Source: Nissolia schottii
Taxonomy: Eukaryota > Streptophyta > Magnoliopsida > Fabales > Fabaceae
Reading direction: 5' to 3'
DNA: 64,000 bases
Assembly: GCA_003254905.1 (NCBI GenBank)
Contig: QANU01106812.1
Span: 169,896 to 233,895 of the forward strand
How positions within the stretch are numbered: the stretch's first letter is position 1; each line of letters opens with the position of its first letter. The notes beneath the pieces were generated by a model, which worked only from the letters and a program-made list of their open reading frames with translations, was not told where the DNA came from and searched no databases. Positions 24,091 to 37,600 of this stretch are shown here, in pieces. Both the position numbers and the translations under genes were made by a program.

Positions 24091-26108
24091 ATGAAAACTA
24101 GCAAGCTTGGTGGTGACAATGAAGGTTAGTTCTTCACCATCCTACGCTTTTCTTTATTTCTTTTTGCTTTTTTTTTTATTTGTTCCATTGTACGAAAGAT
24201 TCCGTTGCTGTTTGGATGATGATAGCAGCAAAACGCGTTTTCGTCGCTTTTGTTGCATGCCTGAGATTGTTATGCGAAATGATAGGATGTGAACCTTGGG
24301 ACAAAGGTGTGTGGTTTATTATGGTGGCCAACATAGACCTCGCACCTTTGTGAGGGTAGCTGTACCAATTTTGTCTATTTTAGTTGTCGTATGTTATGGT
24401 TATTTTACTTTATGCCCTAATTTTTGTGCATAAAAGTGATATGATCAGCTTGGGTGTAAACAGCATCCCCTATTCCCCATGTTTTAATTTTGGGAAATTG
24501 TGATTTTGTAAGATGTGTTACATATATATAGGCTTATAGCTTGTTTCAGTTTGAGTTTGCACACTTGCATTGTGCAAATTGAGCTCCAATTTGTTTCCAT
24601 GTGTTTGACAAAACCATGTTGAGTTATATGTCATTTTCAACATGAGTGGTAGTCTCAAACCATGGTCCGAGCAAAAGTGGAAAATTCTTGAGTTCCTGAT
24701 TTATTTCCGTTTTCCTACTTCGAAGATTGGTTTTTTCTCTTTTTCTTCTTCCTTTTTCCCTGGGAAGAAGGTTGGGTTGCATTAGTTTGCTTTTCTTTTG
24801 CATTTGTGAACCAAGTGGAAAAGTTGATTCTATGATTGTTCCCATCAGTGGTTTCTTTAAAGCAAGAAACAGAGATCAACACAGGATGTCGAATCAAGTT
24901 CGTCTACGAACGCCGCCGAAGAAAGAAAACTGAGCCTGTAAAAGATGTGATAGGAAGCCATACTTCATCATCTCCTTGTTATTCGAGCAAAGTTACCCCA
25001 CAAATGCCATCAAAGAGGAAGAGAAAATCCGGTGACAAGGAAGAACTATCTAAACCCAAAGAAAGGCTAGACAGTGGAGTCTTTGACGAGTACTTGGAGT
25101 GAGTTATGGTGTAGTTGGTTTTTGACGTAAAAGGAGCTGCATCAAAATCATGGTATTGTTCCTGACTATATATTTTTTTTCTGACAGGAAAATGTGGAAG
25201 TGTTTCTCAGAAGAGAAGAAGAGGCGCTGCGCATACTGTGACAGCTTATGGTTTAGCCTTTACAGGATACGTTCGTCTAAAGACAAGGTGCTGACTTGGA
25301 TTAAAAAGCAAGAAATTTTCTCAAAGGCATATGTTTTTGTTCCAATAGTCTGCTGGTAAGTGCATTCATTTCCTGTACTACCGAAGAGCATTGCTAATTT
25401 GTTAAATGATAATTTGTGGAATCGATCCGTTGAAATCCAAATCTTGTAGGGGTCATTGGAGCCTTTTGATCTTTTGCCATTTTGGTGAGAGCTCGCAATC
25501 TGCTACGAGATCGCGGTGCATGTTGTTGCTCGATTCTCTTGAAAAGGCCAATCCAAGGCGGCTTGAACCAGAGATAAGAAGGTTTGTCCTTGTTCAACAT
25601 TATCTATTTATTTGGATCATGCGTTATTGTCTAGTTGGAGTATTCTAAAATATGCACTCTTTTTTTTGTCTTCATTTTCAGATTTGTACAAGACATTTAT
25701 AAAGCAGGGGACAGGCCTGAAACTAAGCAAATCATATCTCAAATTCCATTATTGGTGCCTAAGGTATTTTTGACCCCTTTTATGATTATTATGCCCAGTG
25801 TATTGACATAACCAATGATTGAAGAAAAACAAGTTATTGTAGGTGCCACAACAAAGAGATGGTAATGAATGTGGAAACTTTGTCCTCTATTTCATTAATC
25901 TGTTTTTCCAACTTGTGCCTGATGATTTTAGCATGAAGGGGTACCCTTACTTTGTAAGTTTTCTCTTCTGTTGTTCTTGATAATTATTTATTAAAGCATA
26001 CATGTTGATTCATCTTTGTTTGCAATTGGCATGCTGCAGATGAAAAAAGATTGGTTTAGCTATGATGGCTTTGATAGGTTCTGTGAGTGGCTTGATTCAT
26101 TGACTTAG
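24091..26108 (+). CDS. Ulp1-type (C48) cysteine protease, 281 aa
   Basis: Seven exons on the plus strand: 24091-24124, 24849-25098, 25188-25355, 25450-25581, 25682-25763, 25843-25953 and 26040-26108. The summed length is 846 bases and the frame is open throughout. The C48 catalytic residues are visible: His153 in WGHWSLL (the codon for Trp151 is split by an intron), Asp179 in LLLDS, Gln226 in PQQRDGNEC and Cys232 in GNECGNF. Residues 33-38 (RRRRKK) and 67-71 (KRKRK) are basic clusters, likely nuclear signals. The family removes SUMO or related modifiers from proteins. At under 300 residues it is nearly a bare protease domain, like the short plant ULP-like group (Arabidopsis At3g48480 from memory). 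The first exon is only 34 bases and is followed by a 724-base intron; the start is the least certain part. Confidence 0.88.
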
Positions 26109-26925
26109 ATGTCTGCAAAACTGAGTAGACCACTTTTAACATAACTTTGTTATTGACTAGTGTACCACTACATGCTTCTATTTTTGGAAGTGATTTACCA
26201 TTTCGTAGTTGTAAGGGGGTTTGTTCATATTGGAAGCAGACATATCTAGTTGTTATATCCAGTAGAGGGAGAAAAATCTTCTATGTATAGGTCAACTTTT
26301 TTGGATTTCATCTTCTGCTGTAATTTAAAGTACTTGTTTGCTTCTATTTATGAAGTTATTAAAGTTGCATCTTCTTGGTAGCAATTTCTATTTTAGCTTG
26401 GTTGATAAGACTTAGTGTAAATGCAGAGTTCAACATTTTGTTAATATTGGTAGTGAAAAAAAAAAACTCAACAAAGCACAGCATAGGCAGAGTTTAATAC
26501 TGGAGAGTATTATTATAATATAATGAAATTGAAATCGAGTTTCAACTTGAAGAATATGATCTCTGTCTTAGTGTAGACCGGCAGGTGAAGAAAAGCTTTT
26601 CTGCCACATAAAAATTTGCAGTCACATACTCCACACTAAGTAGAAAATGAGATGGAGCAAACAATGCATTGTCTTACATTCTATTACCTCTTTTGTGAAA
26701 CACAATTTTGATTTCATATAAGGTATTGGCAGGCAGCACTAGGAGCCAAGATTCAAGGATCAATTTGATCCTTACAAGTGCTCGATCCATGTTAGCAGGA
26801 GCTGGCAGAACTATATGGGTTTCACTAGGTCACAATATAGAGAAATAAATTACTAGTATAAGAAGAAGAATGCAGGGGAATAGTGCCATTGATTTCTTTA
26901 CTTCTTTGGATTTTCTTTTTTGTCT
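26109..26925. other. 3' UTR and spacer after the protease gene
   Basis: Several hundred bases of T-rich sequence follow the stop and probably include the 3' UTR. There is no further gene. Confidence 0.4.
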
Positions 26926-26934
26926 TTTAAAATA

Positions 26935-27181
26935 GGATTAAACAAGTAAAATTAAAAATTGTGTTTGGTCCCTAAAATTTTTTTTTTTGTTAGTATATCA
27001 TTCCTCAACAGTGTGACATTAAACGGTGTCACGTATCACATTTGACAGTCATGTGAGTACTTAATATTTCCTTTGATAGAGACTAAAATCTACAAAAAAA
27101 AAATTAAGAACTAATTTTTAACAAAAAAATTTTAAGGACTAAATACAATTTTTAATTTATAGAGACTAAAACATTTAACCC
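26935..27181. mobile_element. Mutator-type MITE, 247 bp
   Basis: The ends are long inverted repeats: the left arm around AAATTGTGTTTGGTCCCTAA and the right arm, inverted, AAATTGTATTTAGTCCTTAA. The flanks are a perfect 9-bp direct repeat tttaaaata (26926-26934 and 27182-27190), the size typical of Mutator-like transposases. It is non-coding and lies between the tail-to-tail protease and TELO2 genes. Confidence 0.75.
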
Positions 27182-27190
27182 TTTAAAATA

Positions 27191-28562
27191 TTAATATTCG
27201 GTTGACCTTTGTATCATTGACTATATTTGACTTAAGAATTGAATCACTCGATTAAAAGATGGGTTATTTTAGTAAAAATTGTTCCATTACGAAGACTTGA
27301 ATCTGAGATCACCTATTAATAGGGTAGAGTTCCTTACCACTGAATATTATGCAGAGTTAGAAAGTGAAAGATGAAAAACATTGGAAAGTGGAACATAATA
27401 AGTATGTGATGATCTAGTACGTACCAATTCCAATCTCGGCCATACACGCAATGGCAGGTTGGTGATCCCATCTCGAAGAAAAGGGAAGATCATAGTTTCG
27501 AGCAACGGTGAATGACGAATCATCTAATGGATAGTATCTGTTTTGAGCTTTTTTTTTTTCACTACAAACGGAATAAATTTGTCTTTTTGAGATGGTGTGT
27601 AGAAAGAGCAAGAGAGTTCTTTTGATTCAAAGCAAGTTTAACCAAATACAACGCTAAAACAGAAGACTTGTAAGCCCTTTCAATGGTAGGGTATGGATAC
27701 ATACATGATTTTATGAACTTTCTGTTATAAAAAGGTAGCAGCGCAATTGTTTACCACGAAACCTTCTCTTTATCCGAACTTGTTTTGCTCATAAGGAAGG
27801 AGACCTTACTTGAATGGAGCAAAATACGTTTGTATGTTCAAACGGTTATATCTAGCTAAACTGATTGGCTCTTGGTCTCCATAATCGAACATGATTTGGA
27901 CACATCGATCTTATTTTAAGAGAAAATATCTTCTAATACACATTTTGGTGTACGTTCCACAGGGATTTTATGTGTAATTAACCAATTTTATCAAACTTTC
28001 TATTAGTGTGTTTAAATTTTAGTTAAGGAGTCCAAGAATCAAATCTAGGACTTTAAAAGTGAAAAATTTTCATTTCTGAATTATCGAGAATTAATTTTGA
28101 ACCAGCTCCACTGGTTTTCCAAGCATGCATTGTGACTTCATTGAACAATAGTTGACCATTACACGCAAAAAGGGTGGATGGTAATTACGTAACTTCCACT
28201 GACTCAACGAGTAAATTTGAACAAGAGCATCAACATTCAACAGAGCATAATCGGTAAATATAAGATCAAGTTGATTAATTTGTTCATAACTTGTCAAGCA
28301 AGCAGCCAATATAGACGATGACATTAGCAAAAAGATGGAAAAGGGACAAAATCCTCAAATTTATAAGCAAAGGCGTGAGAATGAAAGTTAATAGATTTCA
28401 AATGCATTTGAAATCAGTATATAAACATTAGTGTCATCCCAACCACAATATCTAAAAGCCTAAATTAAATACAAAATTTTGAAAGATACAGAGGATTGGA
28501 CCAAAAAGAATTCATATTCTTCACTAAACAAATGAAGCCATTCGCAGTATCCAGTAGAATCA
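27191..28562. other. Spacer between protease and TELO2 genes
   Basis: The minus-strand ORFs at 27414-27611 and 28091-28330 have protein-like composition, but no family is recognised and no splice-compatible partner was found. They may be pieces of a decayed gene. The part next to 28.56 kb should hold the TELO2 3' UTR. Confidence 0.35.
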
Positions 28563-28632
28563 CTAATCCTTGTTCAAGTAGGGAATTTTAATTGTAACTT
28601 CGGATGCACCGGAAGGGAGAGCAGGACTTGCC

Positions 28633-31600
28633 TTAAATGAACTTCTTGCTGATTCCAACGCTCGCGAAGTTTGAAGAGCCATCTCAGCATGGAGTTGTAT
28701 ACATGTCATAGCCATCTATAGTAAAGCAAATATGTTTATTTGGTAAGAAGAAATTAGCAGCAGGGTTGAAACCAAGTAACAGATTACAACGAAATAAAAG
28801 GGGCCAAGAGTAAATTCCTACACAATAAGAAGCAGCGTAAGAGTAAATATGCAAGTGGAAGTCTAAATAAATATAAGCGGAAAAAACTACATTTTAGTCC
28901 ATGAAAGTTTAGGATCTTAACATATTAGTCCCTCAAACGAAAAAAACGCATAGACAATAGTCTTTTTGAGGGACTAATATGTTCAAAACCTAACACTGCT
29001 TTAGGGACTAATATGTATGCATTTTTTCTTAGGGACCAAACTGTTAAAAGACCTATACTTTAAGTGACAAAAATGTATATTTTCTCTAAATATACATGTC
29101 TGTAAAGTACAAGCAGGGATAATTGACAAGGTTGTAAAGAAGGGGGGACATAGAATCTAAACCACTTTTAAGTTTCAAATTTCCTTTGCTTACCGTATAG
29201 CATTCTTTATCTGTGTCTGACTCGATGACATCAAGGGCCCATGTGCGAATCCATTCAAGGCCAGTCGAAATTTCAACGTTTCCTTCGAGCAAAGCAGATG
29301 AAACGTAAGCAGGATGAAGAGCAACAAGTATGCATGTGGCTGCAAAAAGAACAGCTCTTCTCACATATGCTTCCTTGTGATGACATATCTCTCTGCATGG
29401 GTTTATAAACAAAAAAATGAGTTTTCCTGCATTAATTAGCACATTCGAGGGGAAAAAAAATAAAGCACCAACAGGAAAAATAAACATAAACCACCAAACT
29501 GTCAATTCTACAGGCATACTCATACACAGACTCACTGTTGGTGGTGAGATTAAGGTTTAAGAGTATCAGTTGGTTAGCCATTAAACATATAATGGATGTT
29601 TCAAATAGTACCTAGTTCTTAACATATCCAGGAGTGAGGGAGCCAGCGCAGAAGCTTCTGGATGCATCGCTAGAGATTTCATACAAACCCCAAGCATATA
29701 AATGAGCTTCCCCAAGACAACAAAATCCCTGCCAAGCAAGTCAACGCCATGCCTTTTTTTATCATATCCCTCCATGGCAGGAAGCATGAATGCAGCAGCA
29801 TACATGGGAAACTTGTTATGAGAGTACTCCATCTGGTTTTGAGGTGCATCAGGAGATCTTAGGCTCCACCGGCGTGTTTTTCCCTTCTTGACCTGATTAT
29901 GTTTTGGGAGAAGTTCCCTCTCATAGGTATTTGACCAGTTCAAAAAAGCTCCGGTTCCTGATACCTCTTTCCAGGAACCAGCTCCGGGAGTCCCTGCGCT
30001 GCTAGGCAAGAACCATGGTCTTGTATCTGAAACAACTGAAATAAGGGAACTAGTCTGATGTTTGGGTTTCATGATTTTTGACTCAGCGAGCTCCAGAGCT
30101 GCTTCTGTCATGACATCTAGTATCATAATTCGCTGGCTGATATCTACATTTGGTGAATATAATAGTTTGTTTAGTGTGTCGAGTGATTCAAATGGACAGG
30201 TGACAGCCAAGGCAACTAATGCTCTCTGTCTTTTGTCTTCTGCCGATTCTTCTGCACCTTCTAAAGATATGTCAGAGCAACGAACCTGAACAAGAGTTCT
30301 GGTCAGATCCCTTGCTAAATGTTTTAGTTCGTCTGGGGATGCTCTTATGAGCTTTTCAGAAACATCAAGAGCTCTTTCCACCTGCAACAAGAGTAAACAG
30401 TTTTCTAAAAATTAAATTTTCAACCAAAGAAAAACAGCAAGACACCAAAATATGCATGCTAAAGGCAAGAATGCATCAGCCCAGTCACACAAACACAGGA
30501 CTACAATTTAGTTAATGAATAGCTAAATCTAAACCAGAATACTTAATATGTGGCAATTGCAGTAATATTTTAACAATATAACTCAATACATTGTGCAATG
30601 ATCAATATTATTCTATAAGAACCATTTAAACTTAAAAACCATGATAAATCAAGATGAGTTAAGTTTAGATATGATATGACATGACAGATAGCAAAATGTA
30701 ACTAAAGACTCTGCTGGGAGAAAATGACTGACCCCATCAGCATCATCAGATTTTCGAAGAGCCGCAACTACATCAGTCAACTGTGAAAATTTTCTTTTCA
30801 AATCTGAGTCATCATCTGCCAAATCATAAGGCTGCAAAGATGAATCACTTGAGGAATACGAATTTTCACTTGCACTATCAGCATCATCATCATCATTACT
30901 GTCTGATTCAAGATTCAGGGAAGCAGGATCAATAATCTCATCTGGATCAAGCACACCAAAGTCCATCAACTTCTTTTTACCCTTTACACTAATGCTTTTC
31001 TCTTTATTGGAGGGGAAGCCAGAGTCCCTCTCTGCAACTGACACTTTAGGTCTTGTTGTTTCCTCAGCACCTTTTTCTCCACAATCTGAGGCAACCAGAG
31101 TCCCCTTCTTGGGGACAGTGAATCCAAACTCCCAATCAATTGTCTCCCCAGTGCAGGTATCATCAAGGTACAGAGGATTTTTAGGATCAATAATTTTAGA
31201 CAACACCAAAGCAACATTGCTAGCCATTTTCCGAACCAGATGATTAGGACTCTCCAGCCTACCTGAAACAATTACACAAAACATTATAAGATGAATGCCA
31301 ACTACTCATTCTGCAAGAAGGGATCGCCACCCACTTTTAACAAAGTTATTAAATGGGAGTAGGACAGATAAAAAATTTTAATATTTTAAATTATTGATAA
31401 TTGAAATAATTTTTTTTAAAAAAATAAAAGGAAAAAAGGTTGGACTCAATAGGAAAACAGTCCCAACAAGTTAATACAATGGTCAAATTCTTGGAATTTA
31501 TTCATGGGAACTGGTACCCTTGAAAAACCAAGGGTACCAGAGAACGTCCTTTAATCAGAAACATCAATTTCAGTTAAATCAACTTCACTTTCTTAAACAG

Positions 31601-34600
31601 ATTTTTTTTTTTTTTTGAAAAATAGATAGCAGAGAGATGAAAATTTTCCAATGCTTGTACATAAAACCATGAAAAATCAAGATATTAAATGTAGATATGA
31701 TAGATTGTCAATAATTACAGCTAACTCCTTCAAGAATCAAGTGCATGCCATCCTTCATCCCATCCAATTCCTCTTTGGACATTTTCTCCAGAGAAAGGCC
31801 TAGAGCTGCAGATATATCTGAGATAAATATAGGAAAGATAAATAAATTAAATAATTAATGCATCACAATACTAAAGATGGCATCAGTCCTATGGGATGCT
31901 TAGAGGAGGAAAGCATGAAATGGGAAGAAGGTTAAGCCTTGATGCAACGGTAAGGTTGCATCCTTGTGATGGGCTGTAATTGCAGCAACGACCTTTCTGC
32001 TTATATGGGTAAGACTACATACATCTTACCCTCCCTCAAACCCCATAAATTCATAATGATGGTATCCTCGTGCATTGGAACTCCCTTTATTAATTCACAT
32101 AAAACAGAAACTATGTATCCCTCTATTCCCACGTTTTTCAGTATATTAGCATAAATTAGCATAATGACAAAGGATACAAGCTTGCTGCTCAATAGGGGCT
32201 GCTTGCACAAATTCTTTCTTGGACCATGCTGCCAGCAGACGTTGGACAATATTCAAGAACCCTGAACGATTATGCCCTGATAAGGATGTGCTAGGTGGGC
32301 ACTCCTGTACAGCAAATTGAAGGATCCATTTCAGGCAGCTAACAGGAAATACTTTCCAGAGCAGGAATTTGTCAACAAACATGGACCTGGGGAGAGGTCA
32401 TGGAAACATAGTTAAACAAAGGGTGCATAGGCACATATATTAAAACAGGTATATCATTACTACTCTACAGGGAAAAACTGCTCATGATGGTGCTGTCATG
32501 CCTACATATTCTAAGCTGTGTGAATCTTAGTGCAAAGACACAATGTGAACAAGAACCATTAACGTAGGAGCTACCAACAACAAGAGACAAAAATATATTT
32601 TAATCATGAACATAAAATGGAATAAGTTTTACTGGTTAAAGGTCTTATACAAGAGGCTAGCCTGAATGGTCCACTCATCACAGGTATACTACTACATGCA
32701 TCAATTACTAAATCACAATATCCCTTACATATGTCGTCCTCAATATGCATAATTGCAATATTTACACAATGCTAAGATTGAGGGCGAGAAATAAGGGGGA
32801 AAGCAAATTAATTGGAAGCAAAGAGGAAATCACCAGGGACAACTTTAAAAATTTAAATTCAAGTTTTTTCTCCTGCAACTTAACACCCAGCAAATTTTTG
32901 TTAGTTTTCTTTCCCTCAATCCAAATGGACCAAATGATATGTGAACAAAAGCAAAACTAACTAATATTTCCACTAACCTGACAGAAGCATGCAGCCTAAA
33001 AGTTCGATGGAATAATAGCCACAAAACCCAGTAGGCTTGAACATCATTCACGTGCTGAGTTGCTAGCTGATGCAAAATCTGCTCAGAGATCCTTTCCGTG
33101 GTATAAGGATCCCTGATTGCTTCCATCATTCTTGACCAAAACACAGAGTTTGTTTGTGATTCAAGCAACTCCTCAGTAACTGAATAATTACTTGAGGATA
33201 AGCAGTTGTTGACATGCCGTAGAACCCGAGGTACTAATTCACTTAATAAAAGATCTACAAGAAAAGGGATTTAATAAGAAAACAAACTCAGACACTTTAA
33301 ACAGCTAGTCCAGGCAAAAAATTATATTACACAACATTAGAGGCATGGGATAAAATTCATATCTGTAAGTCACAACCTTGATTGGACTAGTCCCTTATAG
33401 CAATTTCAGCAGTTTTATTTTCAATTATACATAGAATGAGTCATATGATAGTTAAAGTCAACATAAAGTTTTCTGTTTCTAAAAACCAATAATTTATATA
33501 TTAGAAATAATAGATCTCGGTTCCTGTAGAGAAGTTATAAATCCATTAAAGGCATTTGCTTATATGCACCGTGACAAAACTGGTACTTGATGCACCTTGA
33601 TGGAACACTTACGTGTATCCCAGTCTCACATAATAACAACCTTTAGATTCATTTTATTTGTAATGAATGACTAAGATTTTGTACCCTTTGTTAAAGGTGA
33701 CTTGTTTTTTGTTGTTGTTGTTAATATATATTATTATTATGTTTACACCTTATTTAACATGTAAACCTATAATTATAATAATTAATGATAATTAGGCCCT
33801 CCATTGCTCCATCCTCTATCGATCTCTTCCACTCACCACCATCACCAGTATCAGCAAAACCCATCTCTGGCAAGTCGTCCACCACCAAAACCTAACCCAA
33901 CTGTAAGTGCCACTACCGCAACCCATAAAGGAGAGTCTAACAGGAAAAAAAAAAAAAAGAGAGATGGTTTTTACAGACTCCAATCATCTTCTCAGTATAG
34001 AAAACTTAGATCTAGAACTGTAATTGCTTCTTGCAAGCTTTAATGGCTAACAAGGAAGAAACTATATCATTTTTACACACTAAAAACGGGGGAAAAAAAA
34101 CTCTCTAGTCTCAGGAAACGAAAAAAACCATCCTAGAAAATAAAAGAAAGAAACTAATTTCACATAAAAAAAACTCAGATCTAGATCCAGCACCGTCATG
34201 GGTTCCTCTACCATTCTTCATTGGTGCCTTTGTCGTTCCGATGGCGACACCCAGATCAGTGTTGTTAAAAATCTGCTATAGCGCAGCAGATTCTGAGTCC
34301 GCAGCTATGAAAATCGCATAGCATAGCGGAAATAGTGTAGCGGCCATAGTGGCCGCTTTTTTCCATGGTGGCATAGCGGTTATCACAGCCAAAATAGCGT
34401 AAATAGCGGCCATTACAGTTTCTTTTTCTAAAGAAAGGAGCATTTTTTAAATTTCACTTTGTTTTAACTTTTAATGCCTATTTTATCCTTAAAGCTAAAA
34501 CCTAAAACAAACCCATAACCTCCTCTCTCCAATATCTTTTGTGCCTCTGCTCTCTTTCTCTTCTCCAGCTCTGCTTCTTCACTGCAACCAGCGAGTCAGC

Positions 34601-37600
34601 GATGCCGTCGACCAACGGTACCGGCAACCAGGGGCACACGGCAGCTTCAGTCACAGCAACCCGTGACAGAGGACGAGGGTATGCTTCAATGGAGAATATT
34701 GAGAAGGATTACGTCGATGACAAAGATGAATAGATTAGTAGGTTTTAGTTGATCTTGTTTTTTTGGGACTTCATTTACTATATTTCGCATGCCTATGTTG
34801 CTGTTCAGAGTACAGACTTCATTTACTATATTTTAATCTTGTAGGCTTTGGTCATGCTATGCTTTTGATATTGATTAGGCCTTGAGCTCTTTTATGCTTT
34901 TGATATTTGTTGTCCAGATTGTATGACATTAGAGCCTTGAGCTCTTGACAATTTTATTCATGTTAGTATTTGTTAACAGATTTTGTCATTTATACATATA
35001 TATAAATATTAAAAAATATATTTTCAGCCGATATGCCTTCCGCTACAGCACTGCTACACTATCCGGTATATTTTCATAGCGGATTTTCGCAATCTGCTAT
35101 TCCGCTATTGATAACACAGACCCAGATCCAGCACCCAAAAACTAAGATCTATTGGCATTTGGCCCTTCCCTGTTTCACTGTGGGCTCCATGGCTGAGATC
35201 GAGTGGCGGCGGCGCCAAGGAGAGAGTGGTCGAGGAGGGTGGAAGGAGAAATGACAGCATTTGCAAAGAGCTCACAGTACAGATCTGAACAAGAAGCTGT
35301 TCGACATCGATGGTGTAGGGACGCACAAGGCAACGAGGGTGGATGAGAACAACCGTCATCCAAGCAGAGAAAGGTGAGGCCGTTGTTGGTGATGGCTACG
35401 GATGACAGTTAAGGCAGTACGCCGCCATCGTCCCACGGGGAAGGGGGAGCAGGGTAGCTGGAGGAGGGGCTGAGTCAAAGGAAGCAGTGAAGGATTTTTA
35501 GATTTAAGAGGAGTAATTAGAGTGCACTACAAACAAATGGTCCATGGGAAGTCAACCTTATTCACCTGATGTAGCAAGTTATAAGTCCAAGAGGTTCATC
35601 ATATTCCACAAGGTGCATCAAATACCAAACTGAAAAGGTGCATCTAAGCCTTCGCCTCCATTAAAACATTGAGATATCTAACAATAGTAGAGATTAATCC
35701 ATTTTCATAACAAAATTGCCATAGCTGACTCTGTCGTGAGAATTTTATTTGTTATGAACAATTTATAAATCATGGATCGCATATAAGATTATTGCAATAC
35801 TAGAATGGTTTTGGTTGGTCCATGCATCAGCAATTTAGCTGACGTATACAATCCTACACAATGCATAAACAAAGTTACGATATTCTACTTTCAAAATCCC
35901 AGTGTCCAATTTTCAAGACTTAACATGGATTCACATCATTGTGAAATTGTTCACCAAAGATTTCAGTTGGGAATGTATTAGAGTTGTTTCTTTACTTAGT
36001 TTACATTTATGTGTGGACTCCAATCACATAGTCACATGTTGGTTGGGACTTGGGAAGTCACTTTAGGCTTGTGCAAAGGCAACTGATAATCATGCTATGT
36101 CCAAGCAACTATATACAACCTCTGCGTAACATTTTTACTCTTTGGGTGAAGACAGTTTATTAGGTTACAAACTTAGTGGTCCATAACTATATGCCATTGC
36201 AGTTGCACTGACAACAATGCATTCAAAACCTTGACAAACTTGGTACTGATGTCATTTTCACATTGACTATTTACGTTTCCCATAGCATACAGCTCAAAAA
36301 CAAATATGCAAATATGAAACTAAATGACATGCCTTCAGCAAACTATAACACAAGTGACACTTCTATTGTCTTCTGCAAATTATAGCTTGTATGGCAAATG
36401 CCTTTTCCTTTCTCTCTTCACATAAAGGTACAACTATTGAAATATATTGTAACTCCAAACAAATTATTTATCTATAAAGATAAAAGTGATTTGGTTTAAC
36501 AGAAGATAAAGATCGAAATATAGCAAACATGATCTATTTCAAAAAGGATAACAGTTAATTCAAAGAAATGTAATGATACTAGACAATAAATATATTTAAA
36601 AAACCTGTTCCAGTGTCTGAGATTTTCTAGTTACCAGCAGAGCCACGGCGACAAATGCGAGAAAACATTTCCCCAACGAATAACAGTGCACCATTTTCGT
36701 CCATTTCATCAGAGGCATCTACATTCTCCAGCAAAATCATGTCTCTTTCTTCTGACAGTGAAAGTAGTTGGACAATAATCTGCTTGAAGAACAAACTGAA
36801 TAATCTCGGTAAAAAAAACAATTTCTCACAAAGTTACTCAACCATAATTGAAAAAAGGAAGTAATGAAACAGTAAGATATGTCAATCAAGTAAAAAGAAC
36901 TGGAAAACCATTTCAATGATACAGAACCCATAAAATATCTAAACCAGGTTAGAAGTAAAGAGGATACTGTGAAGACAATAGGGTCAAAGAGTTCATTCTA
37001 GCTTTGTCGGGAACAGATGCAACAATCTGTGCCACCCTAGACACAACTGGTCTGATCCGTTCATGTGCAAAACCTTTTGATTTAGAACGACCACAAAACT
37101 CTCTTGCTAACTGGAGTACCCCGTTATTTTCAAGCAAGCATAGTACAAGCAATCTGTCATAAATGTTAAAAATCTGAATAAGTTCCTCCCAGTGGTAGAT
37201 TTATTTCGATAGTTAGTTAGCACCAAATTAAGCACTAGCATGTTTATAACAAGTGTTAAGGAGAAAATGACATTTAAGAGATTGCACAATATGATCATTC
37301 ATGCCTTTCAGAATTTGAGATGACAGCATTTACATCTGGACCATCACTCCCATTCTGCTGCAGAAAAGGAACCAAAATCTGCACCACCTCAGAGACAAGC
37401 CCATGAACAAAGAAAACATCATAAACATGTTTCTGTGCTGGATAGGGAAAACATGCCAACCAATTGGGGGCAATATCTGCAAGAAATTGCACATTATATG
37501 TGAAAAAAACAGGAAGAGCAAATGCAGTATCATTTTAGCAACTAAAAAAATGTACACTCCCTAAACATCACACATAAGAAATGGGTCCTTGAAAGACAAA

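Noticed and set aside
24107-24292. Hydrophobic ORF at the start of the protease gene
   Set aside because: It is read-through into the first intron in a different frame; the exon frame starting at 24091 joins the protease exons correctly.
27414-28330. Two minus-strand ORFs between the protease and TELO2
   Set aside because: Their composition is protein-like, but I could not name a family or join them by plausible splice sites.
29393-29535. N-terminal extension of the ORF over TELO2 exon 12
   Set aside because: It is intron sequence; the acceptor at 29394-29393 joins in phase to exon 11.
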